From positions 4,836,001-4,900,000 of the forward strand of contig NZ_CP134500.1 in the NCBI RefSeq assembly GCF_031760065.1: 64,000 bases of DNA. Direction: 5' to 3'. The notes beneath the pieces are model-generated. The model searched no databases. It was not told where the DNA came from and worked only from the letters and a program-made list of their open reading frames with translations. The translations under genes were made by a program, and so were the position numbers. Positions 42,829 to 50,901 of the stretch are shown here, piece by piece (positions within the stretch are counted from its first letter, which is position 1; every line of letters starts with the position of its first letter). Source of the stretch: Streptomyces durocortorensis. GTDB taxonomy: Bacteria; Actinomycetota; Actinomycetes; Streptomycetales; Streptomycetaceae.

Positions 42829-44028
42829 ATGTCCGACAACCAGCTCCGTACCCGGACGCCCGACGCCCCGGCCCCGAGGTCCATCGCTCCCGGGCCCCGG
42901 GCCACCGCCGCGCTCCGGGCCGCCGCGCCCGCCCTCGCGGTCTACGCCGCCGTGCGGGCCCTGGGGCTCCTGGTCCTCTGGGCAGCCGCCTCGGCCACCG
43001 GGAAGGACGCACTCACGCGGCTCAGCGGACGCTGGGACTCCGTCTGGTATCAGCGCATCGCCGAGGACGGATACGGGTACACCGTCACGCTCCCCGACGG
43101 CGCCCTCCACTCCGACCTGGCCTTCTTCCCCCTCCTCCCCGCTCTGGAACGCGGCATCTCCGAGGTGACTCCGCTCACCCCCGGCGGCGCCGGACTCCTG
43201 GTCGCCTGGTCGGCCGGGCTGCTCGCGGCCTGGGGCGTCTTCGCCGTCGGCGCGCACCTTCACGGGCGGCGCACGGGGGTGGTGCTGGCCGCGCTGTGGG
43301 GGGTGTATCCGACGGCGTTCGTCCAGTCGATGGCATACACCGAGACGCTCTTCACCGCGCTGGCCGCCTGGACGCTGTACGCCGTCCTGACCGGCCGCTG
43401 GATCGCGGCCGGTGCCCTGTGCGTACTGGCGGGGCTCACCCGGCCGTCGGCGGCCGCCCTCATCGCGGCCCTGGCGATCACCGCCGCCGTCACCCTCGTA
43501 CGGGAGTGCCGTGCCGGAGGCGGTGCCGGTCCGGTCCTCCGCCGCAACGGCCGGATGATCGCGGGCGTGGCGCTCGCTCCGCTGGGCTGGCTGGCGTACG
43601 TCGTGTTCGTGGCCGTACGAGAAGGCAGCCCGTTCGCGTACTTCGACGTCCAGGCGCAGTGGGGCAACAACATCGACGGCGGCCGCGCCCTCGCCTCCTT
43701 CATCGCCGGTCTCCCGTGGCCCGCCGCCCTCGGGCTGTGCGCGGCGCTCGGGCTGCTCGGGTGGCTCGTGGTGCTCTGCGTACGGCAGCGGCAGCCGCTC
43801 CCCGTCCTCGTCTACACCCTTGCGATCGTCGTCATCTCGCTGATCGGCGCCGGGTACTTCGGCTCCCGGCCGCGCCTGATGATGCCCGCGTTCCCGCTGC
43901 TCCTGCCGCCCGCCGTCGCCCTGATGCGGCTGCGGACGACCGGGCGCGCGGCAGCCGTCCTCGCCGTGCTCGCCTGCCTGTCGGCCGGTTACGGAGCCTG
44001 GACCCTGCTCGGCGCGGGCCCGCCGTAG
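42829..44028 (+). CDS. PIG-V-like polyprenyl-linked mannosyltransferase (GT-C fold)
   Basis: 399 residues, about nine membrane helices. The first luminal loop holds SGRWDSVWYQRIAEDGYGY with the W-D-S acidic motif of GT-C enzymes, then LAFFPLLPALERG. VFVQSMAYTETLFTALAAW-like helices and the C-terminal GSRPRLMMPAFPLLLP match bacterial PIG-V homologs. These add mannose from polyprenyl-phosphate mannose to a lipid or protein outside the membrane. ATG 42829 has no strong ribosome-binding site; GTG 42799 is an alternative. Confidence 0.82.
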   Translation: MSDNQLRTRTPDAPAPRSIAPGPRATAALRAAAPALAVYAAVRALGLLVLWAAASATGKDALTRLSGRWDSVWYQRIAEDGYGYTVTLPDGALHSDLAFFPLLPALERGISEVTPLTPGGAGLLVAWSAGLLAAWGVFAVGAHLHGRRTGVVLAALWGVYPTAFVQSMAYTETLFTALAAWTLYAVLTGRWIAAGALCVLAGLTRPSAAALIAALAITAAVTLVRECRAGGGAGPVLRRNGRMIAGVALAPLGWLAYVVFVAVREGSPFAYFDVQAQWGNNIDGGRALASFIAGLPWPAALGLCAALGLLGWLVVLCVRQRQPLPVLVYTLAIVVISLIGAGYFGSRPRLMMPAFPLLLPPAVALMRLRTTGRAAAVLAVLACLSAGYGAWTLLGAGPP

Positions 44029-44050
44029 GCCGCCCCGGCCCGCCGTACGC

Positions 44051-44434
44051 CTACGGGGTGCCCGCCGCCCGCAGCTCCACCCGTACGCCCGGGCGCACCC
44101 CCCACCGCTCCATCATCCCGGCCTCCGCCTCCACTACGTGCCGGGCCCGCAGCCGGGGCAGGCCCAGGCGGCCCGGCTTCATCGTGCGGACCGCCAGCAC
44201 CCTGAACTTCCGGTCCAGATAAGCCACATCGATGGGAAACCGCATCCGGAAGGTGTGCACACTCCCGCACGGGGTGAGCATCAGCGCCCCCTCGATCCCG
44301 TCCCGCCCGAGCAGCCCCCGGGTGCGTGCCCGGTACGAGGCCGCTATCCGCAGCGGTACCTCCCGGGGCCCCTCGCCGGAGTTCGCGCCGACCGTGAGCG
44401 TTCCGTCTCCGTCGCGCCATGTCCTTGTCCACAT
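44051..44434 (-). CDS. DUF192 protein
   Basis: 127 residues from ATG 44434. The DUF192 core is clear: SYRARTRGLLGRDGIEGALMLTPCGSVHTFRMRFPIDVAYLDRKFRVL, then RARHVVEAEAGMMERWGVRPG. The family is small, beta-rich and of unknown function, and some members are exported; no signal is evident here. The frame is open upstream through 20-base repeats, which I exclude. It is convergent with the mannosyltransferase gene and divergent from the prepilin peptidase. Confidence 0.85.
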   Translation of the reverse strand: MWTRTWRDGDGTLTVGANSGEGPREVPLRIAASYRARTRGLLGRDGIEGALMLTPCGSVHTFRMRFPIDVAYLDRKFRVLAVRTMKPGRLGLPRLRARHVVEAEAGMMERWGVRPGVRVELRAAGTP

Positions 44435-44478
44435 GGGCACCGACCGTAGCCCCCGGCGGCCCCGCGCGGGGCCCTGAC

Positions 44479-44518
44479 GGCCACGCATGGGCCCCCAAGG
44501 CCACGCATGGGTCCCCGG
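44479..44518. repeat. Two 20-base tandem repeats upstream of the prepilin peptidase gene
   Basis: GGCCACGCATGGGCCCCCAA followed by a copy with three changes, in the 124-base divergent space between the DUF192 and prepilin peptidase genes. Confidence 0.7.
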
Positions 44519-44558
44519 GCCCAAGACCCCTGGCGGCAACCGGGATTAGGGTCGCCCC

Positions 44559-45422
44559 GTGGACGTCGCGTTGCTCGCCCTCGCCGCTGTCTGGGGTGCC
44601 GCCACCGGACTGCTGATCCCGCGTGCCGCCTACCGGTTCGCCGTCGCGCCGGAGGAGCCCTGGCGTACCGCGTGCCCCGCCGGTCATCCGCTCACCGGGC
44701 CGGCGGGCGGCTGGCTCGGCCCGGCCCGCTGCACGCCCTGCGCCACGGCCCCGGAAGCGCCCGCCGACGCCGACACGGACGGCATCGAGGCGGTCTGCAC
44801 CGATGCGGACGGCACCGAGGCGACCGGCACCCGTCCCGGCACCGGTCCGCCTCCCCGTAGGCACTACGCCTCCTGCGCCTCCTACGCCCCCGGCGTCCTC
44901 GCCCCCCTGGTCACCGTGCTCGCCTGTGTCGTGCTGGCCGCCGCCACAGGGGCCCGGCCCGAGTTGTTCGGATGGCTGGCGCTGGCCCCCGTCGCCGTGC
45001 TCCTCGCCGTCGTCGACCGGCGCGTCCACCGGCTCCCCGACCCGCTGACCCTGCCCCTGGCCGGTGCGGCCGTCCTGCTGCTCGGCGGCGCGGCCCTGTT
45101 CCCCGGACACGCGGGTTCCTGGACCTCCGGGCTGCTGGGCGGTCTGGCCCTGGGCGGTTTCTACTTCCTGCTCTTCCTGATCAACCCGAACGGCATGGGC
45201 TTCGGTGACGTGAAGCTCGCCCTCGCCCTGGGCGTGGCGCTCGGCTGGTACGGCTGGGCGGTGCTGTTCGTCGGCGGGTTCGCCGGGTTCCTGTTCGGGG
45301 CGGCGTACGGACTGGGGCTGGTGATCCTGCGCCGGGCGGGGCGCAGGACGGGCATCCCGTTCGGCCCGTTCATGATCGCCGGGGCACTGTCCGGGCTGCT
45401 GCTCGGAGCCCTCGCCGCCTGA
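44559..45422 (+). CDS. A24-family prepilin peptidase
   Basis: 287 residues from GTG 44559. The first helix and an extended N-terminal loop with CPAGHPL and CTPCAT recall the zinc-binding region of full-length TadV/PilD. An inserted Asp/Thr-rich segment (about 70-100) is unusual. The two catalytic aspartates are in VLLAVVDRRVHRLPDPLTLP and MGFGDVKLALALG. Six or seven helices follow. It is the only prepilin peptidase in the window and the likely processor of Flp, TadE and the large Flp-like protein, although 12 kb from the main cluster. Confidence 0.92.
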   Translation: MDVALLALAAVWGAATGLLIPRAAYRFAVAPEEPWRTACPAGHPLTGPAGGWLGPARCTPCATAPEAPADADTDGIEAVCTDADGTEATGTRPGTGPPPRRHYASCASYAPGVLAPLVTVLACVVLAAATGARPELFGWLALAPVAVLLAVVDRRVHRLPDPLTLPLAGAAVLLLGGAALFPGHAGSWTSGLLGGLALGGFYFLLFLINPNGMGFGDVKLALALGVALGWYGWAVLFVGGFAGFLFGAAYGLGLVILRRAGRRTGIPFGPFMIAGALSGLLLGALAA

Positions 45423-45564
45423 CGCCCGAGCGGGACGTGCGCCAGGTCCGGCGCGCGCCCGCTCGTCCGGGGGGCGACGGCTGTCCGCGGGTGCCGACCG
45501 GTCGTCGCGGGCCCGGCCCCGGAATCCGTTCGCGTACCCCTGCCCCACCTGACACGATTTCCCT

Positions 45565-46368
45565 ATGCCCGAAGAGTCCACCCCCCTCCCGTTTTCCTCC
45601 GCCGCCTCCCGCGACCGGTTCGAGGCCCTGGTCGCCGAGGCGGCCGCCGTCCCCGTCGACGGCTGGGACTTCTCCTGGCTCGACGGGCGGGCCACCGAGC
45701 AGCGACCCTCCTGGGGCTACGCCCGCGCGATGGCCGACCGGCTCGGCCGGGCCCGTGCCGCGCTCGACCTGCAGACCGGGGGCGGCGAGGTGCTGGCCGC
45801 CGCACCGAAGCTTCCGCCGGTGACCGTGGCCACCGAGGCCTGGCCGCCGAACATCGCCCGCGCCACCGCGCTCCTGCATCCTCTGGGCGCGGTTGTCGTC
45901 GCGGACGAGGACGAACCGCCGCTGCCCTTCGGTGACGCCGCCTTCGACCTCGTCGTCAGCCGTCATCCGGTGACCACCTGGTGGGCGGAGATCGCCCGCG
46001 TCCTGACCCCCGGCGGTACGTACTTCTCACAGCAGGTCGGACCGGCGAGCGTCTTCGAACTCGTCGAGTTCTTCCTCGGCCCGCAGCCGCCCGAGGTGCG
46101 CCGGGCCCGTGACCCCGAGGACGCGCGCGCCGCCGCGACGGCGGCCGGTCTTGAGCTGGTGGACCTGCGGGCCGAGAGCCTGCGCACCGAGTTCTTCGAC
46201 ATCGGCGCGGTCGTCTACTTCCTGCGCAAGGTGATCTGGATGGTGCCCGGGTTCACCGTCGAGGGGTACCTGCCCCAACTCGCCGCCCTGCACCGCAGGA
46301 TCGAGGACGAGGGGCCCTTCCTCGCCCACACGACCCGCTTCCTGATCGAGGCCCGCAAGCCGGGGTGA
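45565..46368 (+). CDS. SAM-dependent methyltransferase (class I)
   Basis: 267 residues. The SAM region reads ALDLQTGGGEVLAA, a variant of the usual DLGxGxG loop, then VATEAWPPNIARA, and the post-core AAFDLVVSRHPVTTWWAEIARVLTPGGTYFSQQVGP. The C-terminal substrate domain is short. Acceptor unknown. It overlaps the longest open frame of the next gene, but that gene's better start is 165 bases later. Confidence 0.82.
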   Translation: MPEESTPLPFSSAASRDRFEALVAEAAAVPVDGWDFSWLDGRATEQRPSWGYARAMADRLGRARAALDLQTGGGEVLAAAPKLPPVTVATEAWPPNIARATALLHPLGAVVVADEDEPPLPFGDAAFDLVVSRHPVTTWWAEIARVLTPGGTYFSQQVGPASVFELVEFFLGPQPPEVRRARDPEDARAAATAAGLELVDLRAESLRTEFFDIGAVVYFLRKVIWMVPGFTVEGYLPQLAALHRRIEDEGPFLAHTTRFLIEARKPG

Positions 46369-46532
46369 CCGGCCCGGGGGTACGGTCGGTGACCGGACCG
46401 GGAGACCGCCTCCCGGTCAACCTGCCTACCCCGGACGCCAGTTCACTCCTGCCTCGGAGGCAACGGGATCGCGGGTGCCGCCGTCCTACTCGACGGGAGC
46501 ACGCACGGCGAAGCGAAGGAGTGGGAGTGGCC

Positions 46533-46979
46533 ATGCCCTTGGAGCGGGAGGACTGTGCGGCGCGGACCGGGCGCCCGCGGCACGGCAACGCCGACTGGCT
46601 CACGGGGTCCCGGATCACCGCCGTCCTCGGGGTCTACTACCGGCCCGAGGGGCGCGCGGGTGAGCCGGAGGCCGTCGAGTTCGTGCTCGCGGAGGGCCAG
46701 TCCGTGCTGCTGACCTGTGCCTCCGACGGGACGCTCCGGGTCACCCCCGGAGCCTGGCCCCGGCTGCCCGACTGGTGCGTACCGGCGAGCCAGTGGCAGC
46801 ACGCCCCGCCCGCCCTGTTACCGCCCGTGCCGTACGGGGGAGCCTGGACGGTCGTCGGCACCCGGGAGCGCAGGCACGCGAACGGGGAGGTGGTGCAGGC
46901 CGTGATCCGGTGCCAGGAAGGGGACTTCGTGGTCGAGGCCGGGGAGACGATGGCGGTCCGCTTCGACCAGCACCCCTGA
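46533..46979 (+). CDS. Hypothetical protein
   Basis: 148 residues from ATG 46533, with AAGGAG upstream; an in-frame open stretch begins at 46365. Predicted beta-rich and soluble (ITAVLGVYYRPEG, VEFVLAEGQSVLLTCASDGTLRVTPGAW, VIRCQEGDFVVEAGETMAVRFD). The pattern of short strands suggests a small beta-barrel. Family not recognised. Confidence 0.65.
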   Translation: MPLEREDCAARTGRPRHGNADWLTGSRITAVLGVYYRPEGRAGEPEAVEFVLAEGQSVLLTCASDGTLRVTPGAWPRLPDWCVPASQWQHAPPALLPPVPYGGAWTVVGTRERRHANGEVVQAVIRCQEGDFVVEAGETMAVRFDQHP

Positions 46980-47058
46980 TCCGCAGGGAGCCACCCCTGA
47001 TCCGGAGGGAGGCCCGTACGCACGATCCGTACGCCGCTCCCGCACCCCTCCCGCATTC

Positions 47059-48258
47059 CTACGCGTGCGGTCCCACCGTCACCGTACCCACCGTCAGCTC
47101 CGCCGTTCCCTCCATGATCGCGGCCACCCGCTCCACCTGCTCCTCCAGGTCCCGCAGCCGGGGCGCCGGCAGCGGCTTCAGGGGTTCCACCGTCACCGCG
47201 ATCCGGCGGCCCGAGCGGCGCTGGTGCCAGACCCCGGCCACCGTGCCGTCCACCAGCAGCACCGGGTAGTTCCCCGCCTGCCCGCCGCCGAGCGCCCGCT
47301 CGTACGCGGTGCCGGGAAACAGCCGCTCCCGGGGGTGCGAGGCGATCGTGAACGCGTCGAAGTACGGGAGCAGCCGCACGCCCCGCGCCGGCTCGTCCGG
47401 GAAGTCCGTATCGCCCGCCACCACCCAGGCGGACCCCTCGTCCGCGAACTCCACCTCCTCGATCGCCCCCGACGCGGCCGACGAGGCGAACTGCTCGGCC
47501 GCCCAGCGCTTCGGCGCGGCGAGCCACCGGGCGAAGTGGGCGGGGGTCGCGGGCCCGTACGCGTACAGGTACCGCTCGACCAGGGCCGCCAGCGCCGCGG
47601 GGCCGGGCATCGGGGTGCACCCGGGGTTGGTGTACGTCGCCTTCCGGCCCCGGTTCGGGGCGTAGGCGAGGGCGCCCCGGTGGCCCGCCAGGTGCAGGAC
47701 CTGCCGCCAGCGCGGCCACATCGTCTGAAAGGCGGGCATCACCAGGTCCCCGGCCCATGGACCGGTCCGCGCGACGACCTCGTCGGAGAGCTCGTCGACC
47801 GTGAGCTCCACCCCCTGCAACGCGTCCCCGACCGCCGCGACGACCGCCTCCACCTGGTCCGGGGTCATCCGGGCGTCCTTGGAGAAGAGGTTCGGGCCCG
47901 TCGGTACGGCGGACAGCGCGCCGGTCCACAGGGACAGGTCCGCCACGGGCAGGAGATGCACCGTGCCGCGCGGCCCGAACGTCTTCACCAGGGTGGTCCG
48001 CCCGGACTCACCGGTCCCCTCCGCCCACAGCGCCGCACGCACGTCCGTACGGGTCAGTCCGTCGCCCCGCAGCCCTACCGACAGCTCGGCCGCCGACAGC
48101 ACCTGGGCATGCGCGCCGAGCATCGCGCCGACCGCCTCCGCCGGGGAGGCGGAGGCAGACGCGGAGGGGGCGGGAGCGGCCAGGTGCTGGCGGGCCAGCC
48201 GTCGGGTGTTCGCCTCGGGCCAGCTCACGGTCACGGTCGCACGGGCTCGTGTCGTCAT
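47059..48258 (-). CDS. AlkZ-like (HTH_42) winged-helix DNA glycosylase family protein
   Basis: 399 residues from ATG 48258. The family core is present: LGAHAQVLSAAELSVGLR near residues 48-65, FGPRGTVHLLPVADLSLW, RGRKATYTNP, HFARWLAA and a C-terminal LLPYFDAFTIASHPRERLFP, VDGTVAGVWHQRRSGRRI. AlkZ/YcaQ enzymes unhook interstrand crosslinks with a (Q/H)-phi-(Q/D) catalytic motif. Here it reads H50-A51-Q52, the H-x-Q version that I recall from self-resistance glycosylases of genotoxin clusters. No genotoxin cluster is adjacent, so it may be a housekeeping repair paralog. Confidence 0.83.
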   Translation of the reverse strand: MTTRARATVTVSWPEANTRRLARQHLAAPAPSASASASPAEAVGAMLGAHAQVLSAAELSVGLRGDGLTRTDVRAALWAEGTGESGRTTLVKTFGPRGTVHLLPVADLSLWTGALSAVPTGPNLFSKDARMTPDQVEAVVAAVGDALQGVELTVDELSDEVVARTGPWAGDLVMPAFQTMWPRWRQVLHLAGHRGALAYAPNRGRKATYTNPGCTPMPGPAALAALVERYLYAYGPATPAHFARWLAAPKRWAAEQFASSAASGAIEEVEFADEGSAWVVAGDTDFPDEPARGVRLLPYFDAFTIASHPRERLFPGTAYERALGGGQAGNYPVLLVDGTVAGVWHQRRSGRRIAVTVEPLKPLPAPRLRDLEEQVERVAAIMEGTAELTVGTVTVGPHA

Positions 48259-48409
48259 ACCTCGAACGTAGAGCCCCTTCCGGTCAGGGTCTGTCCTCAA
48301 CCTGCCCCGGGAAGCGCAGGCACCGGGGTGCGTGCGCCGTGCTCGGAAGGGAGTCCGGTGAATCCGGAGAGTAATTGTGGAGTGGCGTGGCGCGCGATAT
48401 CACTTACGA

Positions 48410-48478
48410 AGGGTTATGGTGGAAACCCCCCCTCGGGCCGGTCCGTATCCCCCCCCCCCACGGACCGGCCCGTTTTTT
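48410..48478 (+). ncRNA. Probable 6C small RNA with its terminator
   Basis: Two C-run loops occur in a short plus-strand unit with no ORF: GGTGGAAA followed by seven C, then a 13-base perfect stem (48434-48446 with 48460-48472) whose loop is a long C run, followed by TTTTTT. Two hairpins each exposing six or more C define the actinobacterial 6C RNA. A promoter fits upstream: TTGTGG at 48375 and TATCAC at 48398, 17 bases apart. The T tract is on the plus strand, whereas both flanking genes are on the minus strand, so a separate plus transcript must exist. Confidence 0.7.
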
Positions 48479-48524
48479 CCTGTCCACGGAAGCCCCCTTC
48501 TGCGGCGGCCCCGTTGACCACGCG

Positions 48525-49574
48525 TCAGCCGCGCCCGGCCCAGATGTTCGTACCCGCAGTGTCCACGGCGAAGGTGTCGATCTCCTTCAGCTCCTCTGCG
48601 GTCAGCGCCGGGCCCGCCAGCGCCGCGACGTTCTCCTCCAGCTGCTTCACGCTCGACGCGCCGATCAGCGCCGAGGTCATCCGGCTGTCGCGCAGCACCC
48701 ACGCGATGGCGAGCTGGGCGAGCGACTGGCCCCGGCTCCGCGCGATGTCGTTGAGCCCGTTGAGGCGGCGGACCACCTCGTCGGAGAGCAGGCCCGGATC
48801 GAGGGACTTGCCCTGGGTGGCGCGCGAGCCCTCCGGGATGCCCTTCAGGTACTTGTTCGTGAGCAGGCCCTGCGCGAGCGGCACGAAGGAGATGCAGCCC
48901 ATGCCCGCCGCCTCCAGGGTGTCGAGCAGGCCGTCGTCCTCGATCCAGCGGTTGATCATGGAGTAGGACGGCTGGTGGATCAGGGCCGGGACGCCCATCT
49001 CCCTCAGCAGCCCGGCCGCCTCGGCGGTCTGCTCCGCGTTGTACGAGGAGACGCCCACGTACAGCGCCTTGCCCTGCTGCACGGCGGACGCCAGGGCGCC
49101 CATCGTCTCCTCCAGCGGGGTCTGCGGGTCGAAGCGGTGCGAGTAGAAGATGTCGACGTAGTCGACGCCCATGCGCTTGAGGGAGGCGTCGAGCGAGGAC
49201 AGCAGGTACTTCCGGGAGCCCCACTCGCCGTACGGGCCGGGGTGCATCAGATAGCCGGCCTTGGTGGAAATGACCAGTTCATCCCGGTATCGGGCGAAGT
49301 CCTGCGCGAAGAGCTTGCCGAAGTTCAGCTCGGCCGAGCCGGGCGGCGGGCCGTAGTTGTTGGCCAGGTCGAAGTGGGTGACCCCGAGATCGAAGGCGCG
49401 GCGCAGGATCGCCCGCTGGGAGTCCAGGGTCCGGTCGTCGCCGAAGTTGTGCCACAGGCCCAGCGACAGGGCGGGCAGCTTGAGGCCGCTGTGCCCGGTC
49501 CGGCGGTACTCCATGGAGTCGTAGCGCGAACCGTCGGCGCGGTAATACAGGTCGGGGGAGAGGTAATCAGTCAC
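48525..49574 (-). CDS. Aldo/keto reductase (YghZ / L-glyceraldehyde-3-phosphate reductase type)
   Basis: 349 residues from GTG 49574 with GGAGGGAA upstream. The tetrad is visible: Asp and Tyr in THFDLANNYGPPPGSAE, Lys in ELVISTKAGYLMHPG and His in VDIFYSHRFDPQTPLEE. The insert PGPYGEWGSRKYLLSSLDASLKRMG is typical of the YghZ/Kv-beta subgroup. NADPH binding is by the C-terminal VLRDSRMTSALIGASSVKQLEEN. Likely detoxifies reactive aldehydes such as methylglyoxal. It is divergent from the isoprenyl transferase gene. Confidence 0.93.
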   Translation of the reverse strand: MTDYLSPDLYYRADGSRYDSMEYRRTGHSGLKLPALSLGLWHNFGDDRTLDSQRAILRRAFDLGVTHFDLANNYGPPPGSAELNFGKLFAQDFARYRDELVISTKAGYLMHPGPYGEWGSRKYLLSSLDASLKRMGVDYVDIFYSHRFDPQTPLEETMGALASAVQQGKALYVGVSSYNAEQTAEAAGLLREMGVPALIHQPSYSMINRWIEDDGLLDTLEAAGMGCISFVPLAQGLLTNKYLKGIPEGSRATQGKSLDPGLLSDEVVRRLNGLNDIARSRGQSLAQLAIAWVLRDSRMTSALIGASSVKQLEENVAALAGPALTAEELKEIDTFAVDTAGTNIWAGRG

Positions 49575-49787
49575 GTTTCCCTCCTTATCACGGACTTGTG
49601 ACAGGCCGGGTTGGGCCCCCGTGACCCGATCGCAGTAATGTGGCGGCTTCGGGGAATGCCGATGTGCGGCGCGGCTCATGCCCGCGCGCGCGGACCGTGC
49701 AGCGCTCCCCCGCGGGGGTGGCCCCCGGACCCCCGGCGACGGGGAGGGCGGGCCCCGGGCCCGCACGGAACCGAGAGGGTGAACGCA

Positions 49788-50549
49788 GTGAACTTCCGCG
49801 ACCTGGTGTACAGGCTCTACGCGCGCCGGGTGGAAGGCCGCCTGGACCACGACCAGGTGCCGAAGCACATCGGGGTCATCCTCGACGGCAACCGGCGGTG
49901 GGCCAAGGCCTCCGGCGGATCGGCCGTGCAGGGCCACCAGGCTGGTGCGGACAAGATCTCCGAGCTGCTCGGCTGGTGCACCGAGACCGATGTCGAGGTC
50001 GTCACCCTCTGGATGCTGTCCACGGACAACTTCGACCGGCCCGAGCACGAGCTGAAGCCGCTGCTGCGCATCATCGAGAACACCGTGCGCAATCTCGCCG
50101 CGGACGGGCGCTGGCGCGTCCACCACGTCGGCACGCTCGATCTGCTCCCGCCGGAGACGCAGACGGTGCTCAAGGAGGCCGAGGAGTCGACGTCCGGCAT
50201 CGACGGGATAATCGTGAACGTCGCCGTCGGCTACGGCGGCCGCCAGGAGATCGCGGACGCGGTGCGCTCCCTGCTTCTGGAGCACTCGGCGAAGGGCACC
50301 ACCTTCGAGGAGCTGGCCGAGGTCGTCTCCACCGACCTGATCTCCGAGCACCTCTACACCCGCGGCCAGCCCGATCCCGACCTGGTGATCCGGACGAGCG
50401 GCGAACAGCGGCTCTCCGGCTTCATGCTCTGGCAGAGCGCCCACTCGGAGTACTACTTCTGCGAGGTCTTCTGGCCCGCCTTCCGCAAGGTCGACTTCCT
50501 GCGGGCCCTGCGCGACTACGCCGCCCGCCACCGGCGCTACGGCGCCTGA
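49788..50549 (+). CDS. uppS: Z-type isoprenyl transferase (polyprenyl diphosphate synthase)
   Basis: 253 residues from GTG 49788 (AGAGGG upstream). Signature: HIGVILDGNRRWAKASG with the catalytic Asp, TLWMLSTDNFDRPEHEL, VNVAVGYGGRQEI, and DLVIRTSGEQRLSGFMLWQSAHSEYYF. Usual Asn in the family's FSTENW segment reads STDNF here. Makes long cis-polyprenyl diphosphate for cell-wall lipid carriers, or shorter chains in some actinobacterial paralogs. A hairpin terminator follows. Confidence 0.94.
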   Translation: MNFRDLVYRLYARRVEGRLDHDQVPKHIGVILDGNRRWAKASGGSAVQGHQAGADKISELLGWCTETDVEVVTLWMLSTDNFDRPEHELKPLLRIIENTVRNLAADGRWRVHHVGTLDLLPPETQTVLKEAEESTSGIDGIIVNVAVGYGGRQEIADAVRSLLLEHSAKGTTFEELAEVVSTDLISEHLYTRGQPDPDLVIRTSGEQRLSGFMLWQSAHSEYYFCEVFWPAFRKVDFLRALRDYAARHRRYGA

Positions 50550-50564
50550 ACGGCCCACAGGGAC

Positions 50565-50588
50565 GACTCCCCTATATAGAGGGGAGTC
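50565..50588. terminator. Hairpin after the isoprenyl transferase gene
   Basis: Nine-base perfect stem GACTCCCCT/AGGGGAGTC with an AT-rich loop, 15 bases after the stop codon. Confidence 0.7.
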
Positions 50589-50901
50589 ATCGCGCGTCCA
50601 CCGGGACTTCTCCACACCGTGTCATATGCAGCGGCATGGCTTCCCGGGATGAAGGGAATACCTCTGACAGGGCGACATCCGGTCATCAACCAGGCGGATG
50701 TCGCATCCAAGTGAGCGGCACCCAGCCCGCTCGCCCGGGAGGCCCTTTGCACACGAAGGACCGTACACAGCGTGCGGCCGACGCGGAGGCCGTGGTTCGG
50801 CCCGCGCACAGGGGCCAGAACCCGGTCCGTCCTCTCCCTTCGGGAAGCTCCGCGACCGTCTGTCGCACTCCCCGACCTCGTCCGAGGGGGTACGTCCTTC
50901 C
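50589..50901. other. Spacer and probable leader of phoH
   Basis: The phoH frame stays open back to 50698, but that part has no family similarity, so I read it as untranslated leader. No defined promoter or structure was recognised. Confidence 0.5.

Noticed and set aside
48434..48478. The C-loop hairpin read as the terminator of the aldo/keto reductase gene.
   Set aside because: The T tract follows the hairpin on the plus strand only; the reductase is transcribed from the minus strand, so a plus-strand RNA explains it better.
50698..50901. N-terminal extension of PhoH of about 68 residues.
   Set aside because: It is Pro/Ser/Arg-rich with no ribosome-binding site, and the PIN domain starts right after the GTG at 50902; family length fits without it.
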